A DNA stretch of 64,000 nucleotides from Pseudomonadota bacterium (GCA_021808445.1 JAKBBP010000008.1:1-64000), one strand, 5' to 3'. Shown: positions 8,362 through 19,532, counted from the first letter of the stretch. Numbers and translations are program-made. Notes: generated by a model not told the origin, from the sequence alone.

Positions 8362-9066
8362 GTGTCGACCTCCCGCAGGGCCCCAGCATCTCCTTCCGAA
8401 ACCTCCCCCGAGGCCGCCGCGCTCGCCGAGCCGCCCGGCAAGGGGCGGCAGACCCGACGCGCGATTCTTGACTGCGCCTTGCAGATGGCGGGGCGCATCG
8501 GACTGGAAGGCCTGTCCATCGGGGTGCTGGCCGATCGCATGCACATGAGCAAGTCGGGGGTGTTCGCCCATTTCGGCTCGCGCGAGGAATTGCAGATCTC
8601 GGTGATCCGGCATTACCACGAGTTGTTCGAGGCGGCGGTGTTCCTGCCGGCGCTGGAACAGCCGCGGGGACTGCCACGCCTGCACGCCATGTTCCACCGC
8701 TGGCTGCAACAGGTCAGCCTCGAGGTGGAGACGGGCTGCATCTACATCTCGGGGGCCGTCGAGTTCGACGATCGTCCGGGCCCGGTTCGCGATGCGCTGG
8801 TGCTGATGGTGCAGACCTGGCAGTCGGCCCTGCGCCGCGCCATCGAACAAGCCGTGCAGGCCGGCCACCTGAGCCCGCAAACGCCGGTGCAGCAGGTGAT
8901 GTTCGAGTTGCACGGACTGATCCTGGCCTTGCACCACGACTCGCGCCTGCTGCAGATACCCGATTGCGCGGAGCTGGTGCGCAGTGCCTACCTGCGCGTA
9001 CTCACGCCGTGGACGACGCCGCAGGGCGAGCAGCTGCTGCGCGACCTGCAGGCCGCCTGCGCCTGA
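8362..9066 (+). CDS. TetR/AcrR family transcriptional regulator
   Basis: 234 residues. The helix-turn-helix is at about residues 30-75 (TRRAILDCALQMAGRIGLEG...MSKSGVFAHFGSREEL). The C-terminal domain resembles regulators that sense acyl-CoA or lipophilic ligands (TetR_C group). The start is GTG at 8362. It precedes a five-gene-scale beta-oxidation set, suggesting it represses that operon in the absence of acyl-CoA, as PsrA/FadR-like TetR proteins do. That role is inferred from context. Confidence 0.85.
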   Translation: MSTSRRAPASPSETSPEAAALAEPPGKGRQTRRAILDCALQMAGRIGLEGLSIGVLADRMHMSKSGVFAHFGSREELQISVIRHYHELFEAAVFLPALEQPRGLPRLHAMFHRWLQQVSLEVETGCIYISGAVEFDDRPGPVRDALVLMVQTWQSALRRAIEQAVQAGHLSPQTPVQQVMFELHGLILALHHDSRLLQIPDCAELVRSAYLRVLTPWTTPQGEQLLRDLQAACA

Positions 9067-9124
9067 GCCCCCGCCGAAGTCCTCCCGAACCCGAATCCTT
9101 CCCTTTTTCCCCAGGAGAATCGCC

Positions 9125-10921
<1,797 letters not shown>

Positions 10922-10978
10922 GCCTGCGCCCTGCCCGACCTTCCCCTTTGCCAACGCCCGTCCGCGGGCCTTCCCACC

Positions 10979-13375
10979 ATGAGCCAGAACTTTCCCATCC
11001 GTCAGGTCGCCGTGCTCGGCGCCGGGGTCATGGGCGCGCAGATCGCCGCCCACTGCGTCAACGCCCGCGTGCCCGTCATCCTGTTCGATCTTCCCGCCAG
11101 GGAAGGTCCGAAGAACGCCATCGCCGAGCGGGCGGTGGCCAACCTGAAAAAGCTCAGCCCGGCCCCGCTGGGCCTGGCGCAGGAGGCGGAACTCATCCGC
11201 TGCGCCAACTACGACGATGACCTGGCCTTGCTGGCCGGCTGCGACCTGGTGATCGAAGCCATCGCCGAGCGCATGGACTGGAAGCACGAGCTGTACCGCA
11301 AGGTCACTGCGCATCTGGCCCCGGGGGCGCTGTTCGCCACCAACACCTCGGGCCTGTCGATCACGCGACTGGGAGAGGGTTTCGATCCGCAGTTGCGTCA
11401 GCGTTTCTGCGGCGTGCATTTCTTCAATCCGCCGCGCTACATGCCGCTGGTCGAACTGATCCCTACCGAGCACACCCGTCCCGAGGTGCTGGATCAGCTC
11501 GAGAGCTTTCTCACCACCACGCTGGGCAAGAGCGTGGTGCGCGCGCTGGACACCCCCAACTTCGTCGCCAACCGCGTCGGGGTGTTCTCCATCCTCGCGG
11601 TCATCCACGAGGCCGAGCGCTTCGGCCTGAGTTTCGACGTGGTCGACGACCTCACCGGCTCCAAGCTGGGGCGCGCCAAGAGTGCCACCTTCCGTACCGC
11701 CGACGTGGTGGGCCTGGACACCATGGCCCACGTCATCGGCACCATGCGTGACACCCTGCCGCTGGACAAGGATCCCTTCGCCGCGCTGTACGCCACGCCC
11801 AAGGTGCTGGCGCAACTGGTCGAGCAGGGCGCGCTGGGCCAGAAAAGCGGCGCCGGCTTCTACAAGAAAGTGGGCAAGGACATCCTGCGCCTGGACCCGG
11901 CCAGCGGCGAGTACGTGCCCGGCGGCGGCAAGGCCGAGGAAATCGTCGCGCGCATGCTCAAGAAGCCGGCGGCCGAGCGCTTCGAGCTGCTGCGCAATTC
12001 CAGCAACCCCCAGGCGCAATTCCTGTGGAGCGTGTTCCGCGACGTGTGGCACTACATCGCGCTGCACCTGGGGGACATCGCCGACAACGCACGCGACCTC
12101 GACTTCGCCATCCGCTGGGGCTTCGGCTGGAACGAGGGGCCCTTCGAGACCTGGCAGGCGGCCGGATTCCAGCGCATCGCCGGCTGGATCGCCGAGGACA
12201 TCGCGGCCGGCAAGGCCCTGTGCTCCGCACCGCTGCCCGACTGGGTGCAGCGCATCGAGGCGGTGCACACGCCGCAGGGCTCCTGGTCGGCCTCGCAGGG
12301 CTGCTACAAGCCTCGGCGCGAGTTGCCGGTGATGCGCCGCCAGCTGTTCGGCCAGAGCGTGCTGGGCGAGGCCGCACCCGAGCCCGGGACCGCGGGTGCC
12401 ACGGTGTTCGAGGATGCGTCGATCCGCCTGTGGACGGCGCCTGGCGGCGACGACGTGCTGGTCGCCAGTTTCAAGACCAAGATGAACACCCTGGGCCCGG
12501 GCGTGGTCGCCGGGCTGCAGCGCGCCGTCGAACTGGCCGAAACCTCCTACCGCGGCCTGGTGGTCTGGCAGACCGGCGAACCCTTCAGCGCCGGCGCCGA
12601 CCTGCAGGCCATGCTGCCGGCCTTCATGAGTGGTGGCGCCAAGGCCATCGAGCCGGAGGAGAAGAAGCTGCAGGACCTGGTGCTGCGACTGCGCTATGCC
12701 CAGGTGCCGGTGGTCGCTGCCGTGCGCGGCATGGCGCTGGGCGGCGGCTGCGAGCTGGCGGTGCACGCCGCGCGCCGCGTGGTGGCGCTGGAAAGCTACA
12801 TCGGCCTGGTCGAGGTGGGCGTGGGCCTGATCCCGGGTGGTGGCGGACTGTGCTACCTGGCGCGCCGCGCCGCCGAGCTGGCGCAGGCGGCCGGGGCCGA
12901 CGCCGACCCCATGGTGTTCCTCAAGGGCCTGTACATGCAGCCGGCCACGGCCGCGGTGTCCAAGTCGGCCATCGAGGCCCGGCGCATGGGCTGGCTGCGC
13001 GACGAGGACGTGATCGTCACGCACAAGGACGAGCTGCTGTTCGTGGCCATCGAACAGGCGCGCTCGATGTCGGCCTCCGGCTGGCGCGCGCCGGTCCCCA
13101 CGCTGATTCCGGTCGCCGGGCGCAGCGCCATCGCCACCATTCGCGGACAGCTGGCGAACATGCGCGACGGAGGCCAGATCAGCGCCCACGACGACCTGCT
13201 GGGCCAGATGATCGCCGAGGTGGTTTGCGGCGGCGACGTCGACGCCGGAACGCGGGTCGACGAGGCCTGGCTGATGCGCCTGGAGCGCGAGCGCTTCTGC
13301 CGCCTGCTGGAACATCCCAAGACCCAGGAACGCATCATGAGCCTGCTGCAGAACGGCAAGCCGGTACGCAACTGA
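10979..13375 (+). CDS. FadB-like 3-hydroxyacyl-CoA dehydrogenase / enoyl-CoA hydratase fusion
   Basis: 798 residues. The N-terminal NAD-binding Rossmann motif GAGVMG (about residues 14-19) opens a 3-hydroxyacyl-CoA dehydrogenase, with the family block HFFNPPRYMPLVE near 160 and two C-terminal dehydrogenase domains. A crotonase domain occupies about 480-720, with the oxyanion-hole blocks SAGADLQAM and ALGGGCELA and a conserved Glu in VEVGVGLIPGGGG. This dehydrogenase-then-hydratase order is the reverse of E. coli FadB and is common in betaproteobacteria. It catalyses hydration and oxidation of enoyl-CoA in beta-oxidation. Confidence 0.92.
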   Translation: MSQNFPIRQVAVLGAGVMGAQIAAHCVNARVPVILFDLPAREGPKNAIAERAVANLKKLSPAPLGLAQEAELIRCANYDDDLALLAGCDLVIEAIAERMDWKHELYRKVTAHLAPGALFATNTSGLSITRLGEGFDPQLRQRFCGVHFFNPPRYMPLVELIPTEHTRPEVLDQLESFLTTTLGKSVVRALDTPNFVANRVGVFSILAVIHEAERFGLSFDVVDDLTGSKLGRAKSATFRTADVVGLDTMAHVIGTMRDTLPLDKDPFAALYATPKVLAQLVEQGALGQKSGAGFYKKVGKDILRLDPASGEYVPGGGKAEEIVARMLKKPAAERFELLRNSSNPQAQFLWSVFRDVWHYIALHLGDIADNARDLDFAIRWGFGWNEGPFETWQAAGFQRIAGWIAEDIAAGKALCSAPLPDWVQRIEAVHTPQGSWSASQGCYKPRRELPVMRRQLFGQSVLGEAAPEPGTAGATVFEDASIRLWTAPGGDDVLVASFKTKMNTLGPGVVAGLQRAVELAETSYRGLVVWQTGEPFSAGADLQAMLPAFMSGGAKAIEPEEKKLQDLVLRLRYAQVPVVAAVRGMALGGGCELAVHAARRVVALESYIGLVEVGVGLIPGGGGLCYLARRAAELAQAAGADADPMVFLKGLYMQPATAAVSKSAIEARRMGWLRDEDVIVTHKDELLFVAIEQARSMSASGWRAPVPTLIPVAGRSAIATIRGQLANMRDGGQISAHDDLLGQMIAEVVCGGDVDAGTRVDEAWLMRLERERFCRLLEHPKTQERIMSLLQNGKPVRN

Positions 13376-13419
13376 TCGCTCCCGCGACGCATTTCCCCAC
13401 CGAATTCCCGGAGAACATC

Positions 13420-14649
13420 ATGTCCAAACAAGTGCAGGACGCCTACATCGTCGCGGCGGCGCGCACCCCGATCGGCCGCTCGCATCGCGGCGTGTTCCGC
13501 AACATGCGCCCCGACGATCTGCTGATCCGTGCGGTGCAGGCCGCGCTGGCCCAGGTGCCCGGCCTGGATCCGAAGGCCATCGAGGATGCCGTCATCGGCT
13601 GCGCCATGCCGGAAGGCGAGCAGGGACTGAACATGGCTCGCAGCGCCATGCTGCTGGCGGGGCTGCCCGACAGCGTGGGCGGCGTGACCGTCAACCGCTT
13701 CTGTGCCTCCGGGCTGACGGCCATCCAGATGGCCGCCGACCGCATCCGTGTCGGAGAGGCCGACGTGATGCTGGCCGGCGGCGCCGAAAGCATGAGCATG
13801 GTGCCGATGACCGGCAACAAGCCCTCGTTCAATCCGCGCATCTTCGAGCGCGACGAAAACATCGGCATCGCCTACGGCATGGGCCTGACCGCCGAGAAGG
13901 TCGCGCAACGCTGGAAGGTCTCGCGCGAGCGCCAGGACGAGTTCGCGCTGCAGAGCCACCAGCGCGCGCTGGCCGCCATCGCTGCCGGCGAGTTCTCCGA
14001 CGAGATCGCGGCCGTGGACGTGATCGACCGCGGCGCCGACCTGGCCGCCGGCACGGTGCGCGAGACCCGGCGCAGCATCAGCGTGGATGAAGGCCCCCGC
14101 GCCGACACCTCGCTGCAGGCCCTGGGCAAGCTGCGCCCGGTGTTTGCCTCGCCCAAGGATCCCACGGGCAAGGCCACCGGGCTGGGCACCGTGACGGCGG
14201 GCAACAGCTCGCAGACCTCCGATGGTGCCGGGGCCCTGCTGCTGGCTTCCGAGGCCGCGATCCAGCGCTTCGGTCTGCAACCGCTGGCGCGCTTCGTCGG
14301 CTTCGCCTCGCGCGGCGTGCCCCCGGAGATCATGGGCATCGGTCCCATCGAGGCCATTCCGGCGGCGCTCAAGGTGGCCGGGCTCAAGCTGGACGACATG
14401 GGCTGGATCGAACTCAACGAGGCCTTCGCCGCGCAGTCGCTGGCGGTGATCGACAGCTGCGGGCTCGACCCAGCTCGAGTGAACCCCCTGGGCGGGGCCA
14501 TCGCGCTGGGGCACCCGCTGGGCGCCACCGGGGCCATCCGCGCCTGTACCACCCTCTACGGCATGCGCCGGCGCCAGCTCAAGTACGGCATGGTCACCAT
14601 GTGCGTGGGCACGGGCCAGGGTGCCGCCGGCATCTTCGAGCGGGTCTGA
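13420..14649 (+). CDS. Acetyl-CoA C-acyltransferase (thiolase)
   Basis: 409 residues. It performs thiolytic cleavage of 3-ketoacyl-CoA, the last step of beta-oxidation. The nucleophilic Cys is in VNRFCASG (about residue 91), and the family motifs NEAFA, GHPLGATG and the second catalytic Cys in MCVGTGQG near the C-terminus are all present. ATG at 13420 follows a CCGGAGAA ribosome binding site. It lies 44 bp after the FadB-like gene and three bases before the crotonase. Confidence 0.95.
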   Translation: MSKQVQDAYIVAAARTPIGRSHRGVFRNMRPDDLLIRAVQAALAQVPGLDPKAIEDAVIGCAMPEGEQGLNMARSAMLLAGLPDSVGGVTVNRFCASGLTAIQMAADRIRVGEADVMLAGGAESMSMVPMTGNKPSFNPRIFERDENIGIAYGMGLTAEKVAQRWKVSRERQDEFALQSHQRALAAIAAGEFSDEIAAVDVIDRGADLAAGTVRETRRSISVDEGPRADTSLQALGKLRPVFASPKDPTGKATGLGTVTAGNSSQTSDGAGALLLASEAAIQRFGLQPLARFVGFASRGVPPEIMGIGPIEAIPAALKVAGLKLDDMGWIELNEAFAAQSLAVIDSCGLDPARVNPLGGAIALGHPLGATGAIRACTTLYGMRRRQLKYGMVTMCVGTGQGAAGIFERV

Positions 14650-14652
14650 GCC

Positions 14653-15417
14653 ATGGAGCCGATCCTCGCCTTGCGCGAAGCCGGGGTGCTGACGCTGACC
14701 TTCAACCGGGTCGAGAAAAAGAACGCCCTCACGCAGGAAATGTACTCCTTGCTGCACCGCGAGCTGCAGGCCGCGCAGGCCGACGACGCGGTGCGCGTGG
14801 TGGTGCTGCAGGGCAGCCAGGAGCTGTTCACCTCCGGCAACGACGTCACCGAGTTCCTGCAACGTCCTCCGGGAGGTCTGGACACGCCGGTGTTCGACTT
14901 CCTGCGCTCGCTGGCCGATTTCCCCAAGCCCGTGATCGCGGCCGTGGGCGGGCCCGCGGTGGGTATCGGCACCACGCTGCTGCTGCATTGCGACCTCGTG
15001 TACTGCGGCGACAATGCGCTGTTCTCGATGCCCTTCGTGAACCTCGGTCTGTCCCCCGAGGCGGCCTCCAGTTTTTTGCTGCCCTTGCGCGTGGGGCCCG
15101 CGGCGGCGGCCGAGATGCTCCTGTTCGGCGAACCCTTCGGGGCCGACGACGCGCTGGCCGTGGGCCTGGTCAACCGCGTGCTGCCGCCGGAGGAATTGCG
15201 GGACTATGCGCAGGCCCAGGCCCGCAAGCTGGCGGCCAAGCCGGCGGCCTCGCTGGCGCTGACCAAGCAATTGCTGCGCAAGGGCCAGCGAGAGCTGGTG
15301 CACGCCGCGCTGGCCGACGAGGCCTGGCATTTCGCGCGCATGTTGCAAGGCCCGGCGGCCAAGGAGGCCTTCAGCGCCTTCCTGGCCAAGCGCAAGCCGG
15401 ACTTCTCCGGGCTTTGA
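14653..15417 (+). CDS. Enoyl-CoA hydratase/isomerase family protein
   Basis: 254 residues, a free-standing crotonase. The oxyanion-hole segments are SGNDVTEFL and PAVGIGTTLLLHCDL. The first position where hydratases carry a catalytic Glu is not Glu here, while a Glu is kept in GLSPEAASS. This points to an enoyl-CoA isomerase (delta3/delta2) type or auxiliary function rather than a classical hydratase. It ends the beta-oxidation operon, convergent with trmL, whose stop codon adjoins. Confidence 0.88.
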   Translation: MEPILALREAGVLTLTFNRVEKKNALTQEMYSLLHRELQAAQADDAVRVVVLQGSQELFTSGNDVTEFLQRPPGGLDTPVFDFLRSLADFPKPVIAAVGGPAVGIGTTLLLHCDLVYCGDNALFSMPFVNLGLSPEAASSFLLPLRVGPAAAAEMLLFGEPFGADDALAVGLVNRVLPPEELRDYAQAQARKLAAKPAASLALTKQLLRKGQRELVHAALADEAWHFARMLQGPAAKEAFSAFLAKRKPDFSGL

Positions 15418-15888
15418 TCAGACGGCGCCTTCCCAGCCGTTCTGACGCCAGGCCTCGAACACGGACACCGCCACCGCGTTGGACAGGTTCAGGCTGCGCT
15501 GGCCCGGGCGCATGGGCAGGCGCACGCGCTGCCCGGGCTCGAACTCGTGCAACAGCTCCTCGGGCAGTCCGCGGGTCTCGGCGCCGAACACCAGCCAATC
15601 CCCGCGCTCCAGCCGGGCGTGCTGCAGAGGCCGGGCCCCGCGGGTCGTGAAGGCCCACATCGCACCGCCCTGCGCCCGGGCCTGCGCGCGCAGCGCGGGC
15701 CAGTCCTCGTGCACCTGCAGGCGCGTCCATTCGTGGTAGTCCAGCCCGGCGCGGCGCATGCGCGCGTCATCGAGTTCGAAGCCGAGAGGGCGCACCAGGT
15801 GCAGGGAACAGCCGGTATTGGCGGCCAGGCGGATGACATTGCCGGTATTCGGGGGGATTTCCGGATGCACGAGCACGATGTGGAACAT
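15418..15888 (-). CDS. trmL: tRNA (cytidine(34)-2'-O)-methyltransferase
   Basis: 156 residues, the usual size. This SPOUT methyltransferase modifies the wobble base of tRNA-Leu isoacceptors. Family signatures are the N-terminal HPEIPPNTGN block, RPLGFELDD...RRAGLDYHEW, FGAETRGLP, and the knotted C-terminal RSLNLSNAVAVSVFEAWRQ. ATG at 15888 is set by the conserved N-terminus MFHIVLVHPEIPPNTGN. It lies just downstream of comF on the same strand (14 bp gap). Confidence 0.94.
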   Translation of the reverse strand: MFHIVLVHPEIPPNTGNVIRLAANTGCSLHLVRPLGFELDDARMRRAGLDYHEWTRLQVHEDWPALRAQARAQGGAMWAFTTRGARPLQHARLERGDWLVFGAETRGLPEELLHEFEPGQRVRLPMRPGQRSLNLSNAVAVSVFEAWRQNGWEGAV

Positions 15889-15902
15889 GATGGGCGTGCA
15901 GT

Positions 15903-16661
15903 CTAGTCGCGAGGCACGGGGGGCGGAGTGCGCAGCAGCACGGCCAGGCGAACGTCCCCGGCGCCGGCACGCAGCAGGGCGCGCGCCGCCTGCTCGGCGG
16001 TGTTGCCGCTGGTCATCACGTCGTCGACCAGCAGCATCCTGGCGCCGCGCGCCAGCGGCGCTGCGATGAAGGCGCCGCGCACGTTGGCCGCGCGGTGCGC
16101 CAGGGGCAGGGTGCTTTGCGCGGGACCGTCGCGCCGGCGCAGCAGCAGGCGGCAGTCGCAGGGCCAGCGCAGCTCGTGCGCAAGCCCGCGCGCGAGTTCC
16201 CAGGCCTGGTTGTAGCCGCGCTGGCGCAGGCGCGAGGGGCTCAGCGGAACCGGCACCACCCAGCGCGACGGCCCCCAGCCCGGGCGCTCGGAGCGAAGGC
16301 ATTGGCCCAGCAGCCTGCCCAGCCAGCGGGCCAGCGCCGGATCGTCGCCGAACTTGATCCCGGCGACCAGGCGCTCCCAGGGAGGCGCGTAATCGCTCCA
16401 GGCCAGCGCACCGGCGAAGGCCGGCAGGCGCAGCGCGCAGGCGCCGCAGGCGGCGGCGGGTCCGCCCAGGGCCAGCGCGCAACGCGGGCAGCGCCAGCGT
16501 GCCGGGCGTTCGCACTGGCAGGCTGAGCACAGTGGCGCGCGGCTGGGCAGGCAGCACAGCCGGCAGCGTCCGTCGGGAAGCAGCGCGGCTGCCAGGTTTG
16601 CGAGCACGGCTCGAAGCGGCTCCGACGGTGGCTCGGGTGGCGGCAGCGGCAGTGCGCACAT
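15903..16661 (-). CDS. comF: ComF family phosphoribosyltransferase-like protein
   Basis: 252 residues. The N-terminal zinc-binding region holds repeated Cys pairs (CRLCC, CSAC, CPRC, CGAC; about residues 33-75). The C-terminal PRTase domain carries the binding loop LLVDDVMTSGNT near residue 211 and the GYNQAWELARGLA block. ComF proteins act in DNA uptake and are widely conserved even outside competence. It is divergent from a methyltransferase gene. Confidence 0.9.
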   Translation of the reverse strand: MCALPLPPPEPPSEPLRAVLANLAAALLPDGRCRLCCLPSRAPLCSACQCERPARWRCPRCALALGGPAAACGACALRLPAFAGALAWSDYAPPWERLVAGIKFGDDPALARWLGRLLGQCLRSERPGWGPSRWVVPVPLSPSRLRQRGYNQAWELARGLAHELRWPCDCRLLLRRRDGPAQSTLPLAHRAANVRGAFIAAPLARGARMLLVDDVMTSGNTAEQAARALLRAGAGDVRLAVLLRTPPPVPRD

Positions 16662-16790
16662 GTCGCTATAGTGCTTGGCTTCGCCCAGGCACCGCTGGCC
16701 GCGCGCTGCAAGACCCCGCGCTGCAAGACCTCGCGCAGATGTCCGGGGCGCGGCCCAGGCGAAGCCAAGCCGCCAAGACTGTTTTCCACC

Positions 16791-17711
16791 ATGTCCCCGA
16801 CCCCGCCTCCTGCCAGTTCCGGCACCAGCACCAGCGCCGGTGTGCGCCACGCTCGCGACCGGCTGGCACGCGGCGGCGCCCCCTTCCTGTGGAGCGAGGC
16901 GGCGCGGCGCATGGCCGAACGCCTGCCGCTGCTTCGCCTGCAACCCGAGCTGGCGCTGGACGTGGGCTGCGCCTGGGGCGACGGACTGAGCCTGCTGCGC
17001 GCGCAGTATCCGCGGGCCCGCCTGATCGGCGTGGAGCCGGGTGCCGCGCTGGCCGCGCGGGCGAGGCGCGACCGGGGCGGCGGCTGGCTGCAGCGCCTGC
17101 GGGGTGGCGGGGCCACCGAGGTGGTGCAGGCTGACCTGCAGGCGCCGCCCGTGCCGCAGGGCGCGGCGCAATTGCTGTGGTCCAACCTGGCGCTGGGCTG
17201 GGCTCCCGAGCCCGCAGCGCTGTTCTCGGCCTGGAACCGGGCCCTGCGACCCGACGGTGTGCTGATGTTCACCACCTTCGGCCCCGACACCCTGCGCGAA
17301 CTGCGCGACCCCGAGGTCGCGGCGCTGTGCGCCGGCGCTGCGCAGTGGCCGGACATGCACGACCTGGGAGATCTGCTGGTCGAGCAGGGCTTCGCCTCTC
17401 CGGTGATGGACATGGAATTGCTGCGCCTGCGCTGGCCCGACGCCGAAGCTGCCTTGCGCGAGCTGGCCCAGCTGGGCCGCGCGCCCCACGCAGCCGCGCG
17501 ACAGGGGCTGCGTACGCCGCGGCGCTGGCGTCGCCTGCTCGAGCTGCTGCAGGCGCGCGCGGCAGCCTGCGAGCACGGCCAGGTGGAGCTGAGTTTCGAG
17601 CTGGTCTACGGCCATGCCTTCAAGCCGGCGACCAGCCGCGCCGAGGCGGGAGTGGCCAGCATCGGCCTGGAGCAGATCGGAGGGCGCGCGCGCTCCCGGC
17701 CCCCCGGCTGA
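16791..17711 (+). CDS. SAM-dependent methyltransferase (BioC-like)
   Basis: 306 residues. Class I methyltransferase: ALDVGCAWGDG is the SAM-binding glycine motif (about residue 50), followed by an acidic strand (IGVEPGAALAARARR) and LWSNLALGWAPEP. The C-terminal half resembles malonyl-ACP O-methyltransferase BioC (MFTTFGPDTLRELR, DMHDLGDLLVEQGFASPVMDME). No other biotin gene is nearby, so assignment to biotin synthesis is tentative. ATG at 16791 is chosen over a distant upstream ATG because homologous sequence begins shortly after it. Confidence 0.8.
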   Translation: MSPTPPPASSGTSTSAGVRHARDRLARGGAPFLWSEAARRMAERLPLLRLQPELALDVGCAWGDGLSLLRAQYPRARLIGVEPGAALAARARRDRGGGWLQRLRGGGATEVVQADLQAPPVPQGAAQLLWSNLALGWAPEPAALFSAWNRALRPDGVLMFTTFGPDTLRELRDPEVAALCAGAAQWPDMHDLGDLLVEQGFASPVMDMELLRLRWPDAEAALRELAQLGRAPHAAARQGLRTPRRWRRLLELLQARAAACEHGQVELSFELVYGHAFKPATSRAEAGVASIGLEQIGGRARSRPPG

Positions 17712-17822
17712 GTAGTGGCCGCGCCCACCCCGGGCTATTCGAAGGCCGGCACGGGCATGTTGACCCGACGCAAAATGCCCGCCGATGGGGCGCCGCGCGT
17801 CGTCGCGCCCCGGGGGCATCCC

Positions 17823-17828
17823 TATAAT
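17823..17828 (+). promoter_or_regulatory. Consensus -10 box upstream of the oxidase cluster
   Basis: A perfect TATAAT at 17823-17828 stands out in GC-rich DNA, about 150 bp before the DUF2244 gene. The -35 position 17 bases upstream is poor (TCGTCG), suggesting an activator-dependent promoter or a different spacing. The 263 bp between the methyltransferase and the DUF2244 gene shows nothing else recognisable. Confidence 0.45.
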
Positions 17829-17974
17829 GTGGGGGTTACGGGCGTCACCGCAAGGCGGAGGCGTGCGGAGTCGGCCCGAGCGGCGGGCGCCGCGCGATCG
17901 GCCGGCATCGCCCGAGGAAATCTTGCAATCAGCGGCACGCCAGCGCGTGCGGCACTGGAGACGGGACCCCCGAC

Positions 17975-18460
17975 ATGTCTGCGCAGTGGATGGACAAGCT
18001 CGATGTTCGTGCGCCGGATGCCCCCGGCTGCGCGCATGTCTGGGTGTCCCGGCGCAACTGCTCCATCAGTCCCCGCCAGCTGCTGGGCTTTTTCGTGTCC
18101 CTGAGCCTGCTGTCGCTGCTGGTGGCGGGTCTGTGCTGGGTGAGCGGAGCCAAGCTCGTGACCCCCTTCACCCTGCTGGAGCTGCTGGTGATGGCCGGCG
18201 CGCTCCTGGCCTACGCGCGCCACGCGGCAGACCGGGAACGCGTCGAATTCGGTCCGGAGCATGTGGTCGTGGAATGGGAATGCGCCGGGCGCGTGGAGCG
18301 CCACGAGCTGCCGACCCGCCAGACCCGCATCCTGGTGCATGACAACGGCCTGATCGTGTTCAAGGCGGGGCAGGCGCAGGCCTACGCCGGGCGGTACACG
18401 CGGGCCGAGCGCCGCGAGAAGCTGGCGCGCGAGCTGCGGCGCGCCTTGATTGCGGCCTGA
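17975..18460 (+). CDS. DUF2244 domain membrane protein
   Basis: 161 residues. Two adjacent transmembrane segments (about residues 36-60 and 63-78) are followed by a soluble C-terminal domain with VVVEWECAGRVERHELP. This matches DUF2244 proteins commonly found just before coxB in betaproteobacteria; function unknown, presumably linked to the oxidase. It is adjacent to coxB. Confidence 0.8.
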   Translation: MSAQWMDKLDVRAPDAPGCAHVWVSRRNCSISPRQLLGFFVSLSLLSLLVAGLCWVSGAKLVTPFTLLELLVMAGALLAYARHAADRERVEFGPEHVVVEWECAGRVERHELPTRQTRILVHDNGLIVFKAGQAQAYAGRYTRAERREKLARELRRALIAA

Positions 18461-18490
18461 GTGAAATCTTTCCATAAGGTGACATCGAAG

Positions 18491-19339
18491 ATGAAACTGA
18501 AGCACTATGCGACCCTGGCTTCGGCCTTGTTCGTCTCCACGGCGTTCGCCGCGAAGAGCCTGCCCGGGGGGCCGCAGGTCAACGGAATCGATTTCCAGCA
18601 ACCCGTCACCAGCATCGCCTATGACCAGCGCTGGCTGAACTACATGGTGATGCTGATCTGCCTGGCCATCGGCCTGCTGGTGTTCGGCGTCATGTTCTAT
18701 TCCGTGTTCAAGCACCGCAAGTCCAAGGGGGCGGTGCCCGCCACGTTCCACGAGAGCACCACGGTCGAGGTGATCTGGACCGTCATTCCGCTGATCATCG
18801 TGATCGCCATGGTGATTCCCGCGACCAAGGTGGTGCTCGCGCAGGAGGACGTCGGCCACTCCTTCATGACCGTCAAGGTCACCGGCTACCAGTGGAAGTG
18901 GAGCTACGACTATCTGGACGGCCCGGGCAAGGGCATTTCCTTCTACTCCACGCTGACCACGCCGATGGCCGAGATCTACGGCAAGGAGGCCAAGCCCGAC
19001 AACTATCTGCTGCAGGTCGACCACCCGCTGGTCGTGCCGGTGAACGAGAAGGTCCGCATCCTGACCACCTCCGCCGACGTGCTGCACGGCTGGTACGTGC
19101 CCGCCTTCGGCGTGCAGATGGACGCCATCCCCGGCGCCACCCGCGAGACCTGGTTCAAGGCGGAGAAGCCAGGCACCTACTATGGCCAGTGCGCGCAGAT
19201 CTGCGGCAAGGGGCACGCCTTCATGCCCATCGTGGTCAAGGTGCTGCCTCTGGACCAGTACCAGGCCTGGGTGCAGTCGACCCAGGCCGAGCTGAAGAAG
19301 GACGGCGGCTCCTTCCCGCCCTCCGGCGCGGTCAGCTGA
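18491..19339 (+). CDS. coxB: Cytochrome c oxidase subunit II
   Basis: 282 residues from ATG at 18491, which follows AAGGTGA; a GTG at 18461 adjoining the upstream stop is an alternative. A signal peptide (to about 21) is followed by two transmembrane helices (about 47-70 and 86-108) and the periplasmic cupredoxin domain. The CuA site is complete: His in DVLHGWYVP, and the loop YGQCAQICGKGHAFM supplies two Cys, His and Met. It receives electrons from cytochrome c. Many betaproteobacterial homologues carry an extra C-terminal cytochrome c domain with CxxCH; here the protein stops after the CuA domain. The gene for subunit I does not follow. Confidence 0.93.
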   Translation: MKLKHYATLASALFVSTAFAAKSLPGGPQVNGIDFQQPVTSIAYDQRWLNYMVMLICLAIGLLVFGVMFYSVFKHRKSKGAVPATFHESTTVEVIWTVIPLIIVIAMVIPATKVVLAQEDVGHSFMTVKVTGYQWKWSYDYLDGPGKGISFYSTLTTPMAEIYGKEAKPDNYLLQVDHPLVVPVNEKVRILTTSADVLHGWYVPAFGVQMDAIPGATRETWFKAEKPGTYYGQCAQICGKGHAFMPIVVKVLPLDQYQAWVQSTQAELKKDGGSFPPSGAVS

Positions 19340-19376
19340 GCGGCTCCTTCGCAGCGCATCCTCCTGGTCTCCGGTC

Positions 19377-19490
19377 ATGTCCCGACTTCCCGCCGACAAG
19401 CGTCGCAGCAACCTGCGCCTGGCTCTGATCACGCTGAGCATCGCCGTCGTGCTGCTCGTCGGGTTCATCCTGCGCTGGACCCTGCTGTGA
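19377..19490 (+). CDS. Small oxidase-assembly membrane protein
   Basis: 37 residues (starts MSRLPADKRRSNLRLAL): a short basic head and one transmembrane helix. It matches the tiny 'cytochrome oxidase small assembly protein' usually encoded between subunit I and cox11 in Burkholderiales. It would be missed by length cut-offs. Here it lies directly between coxB and the DUF2970 gene. Confidence 0.75.
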   Translation: MSRLPADKRRSNLRLALITLSIAVVLLVGFILRWTLL

Positions 19491-19532
19491 CGCCGCCCCG
19501 CCACGGCCAGGGCTGAATCCTTCGAAGCGATC

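Noticed and set aside
12853-15348. 831-codon minus-strand frame across thiolase and crotonase
   Set aside because: Shadow of the plus-strand genes for the same reason; composition is typical of antisense translation.
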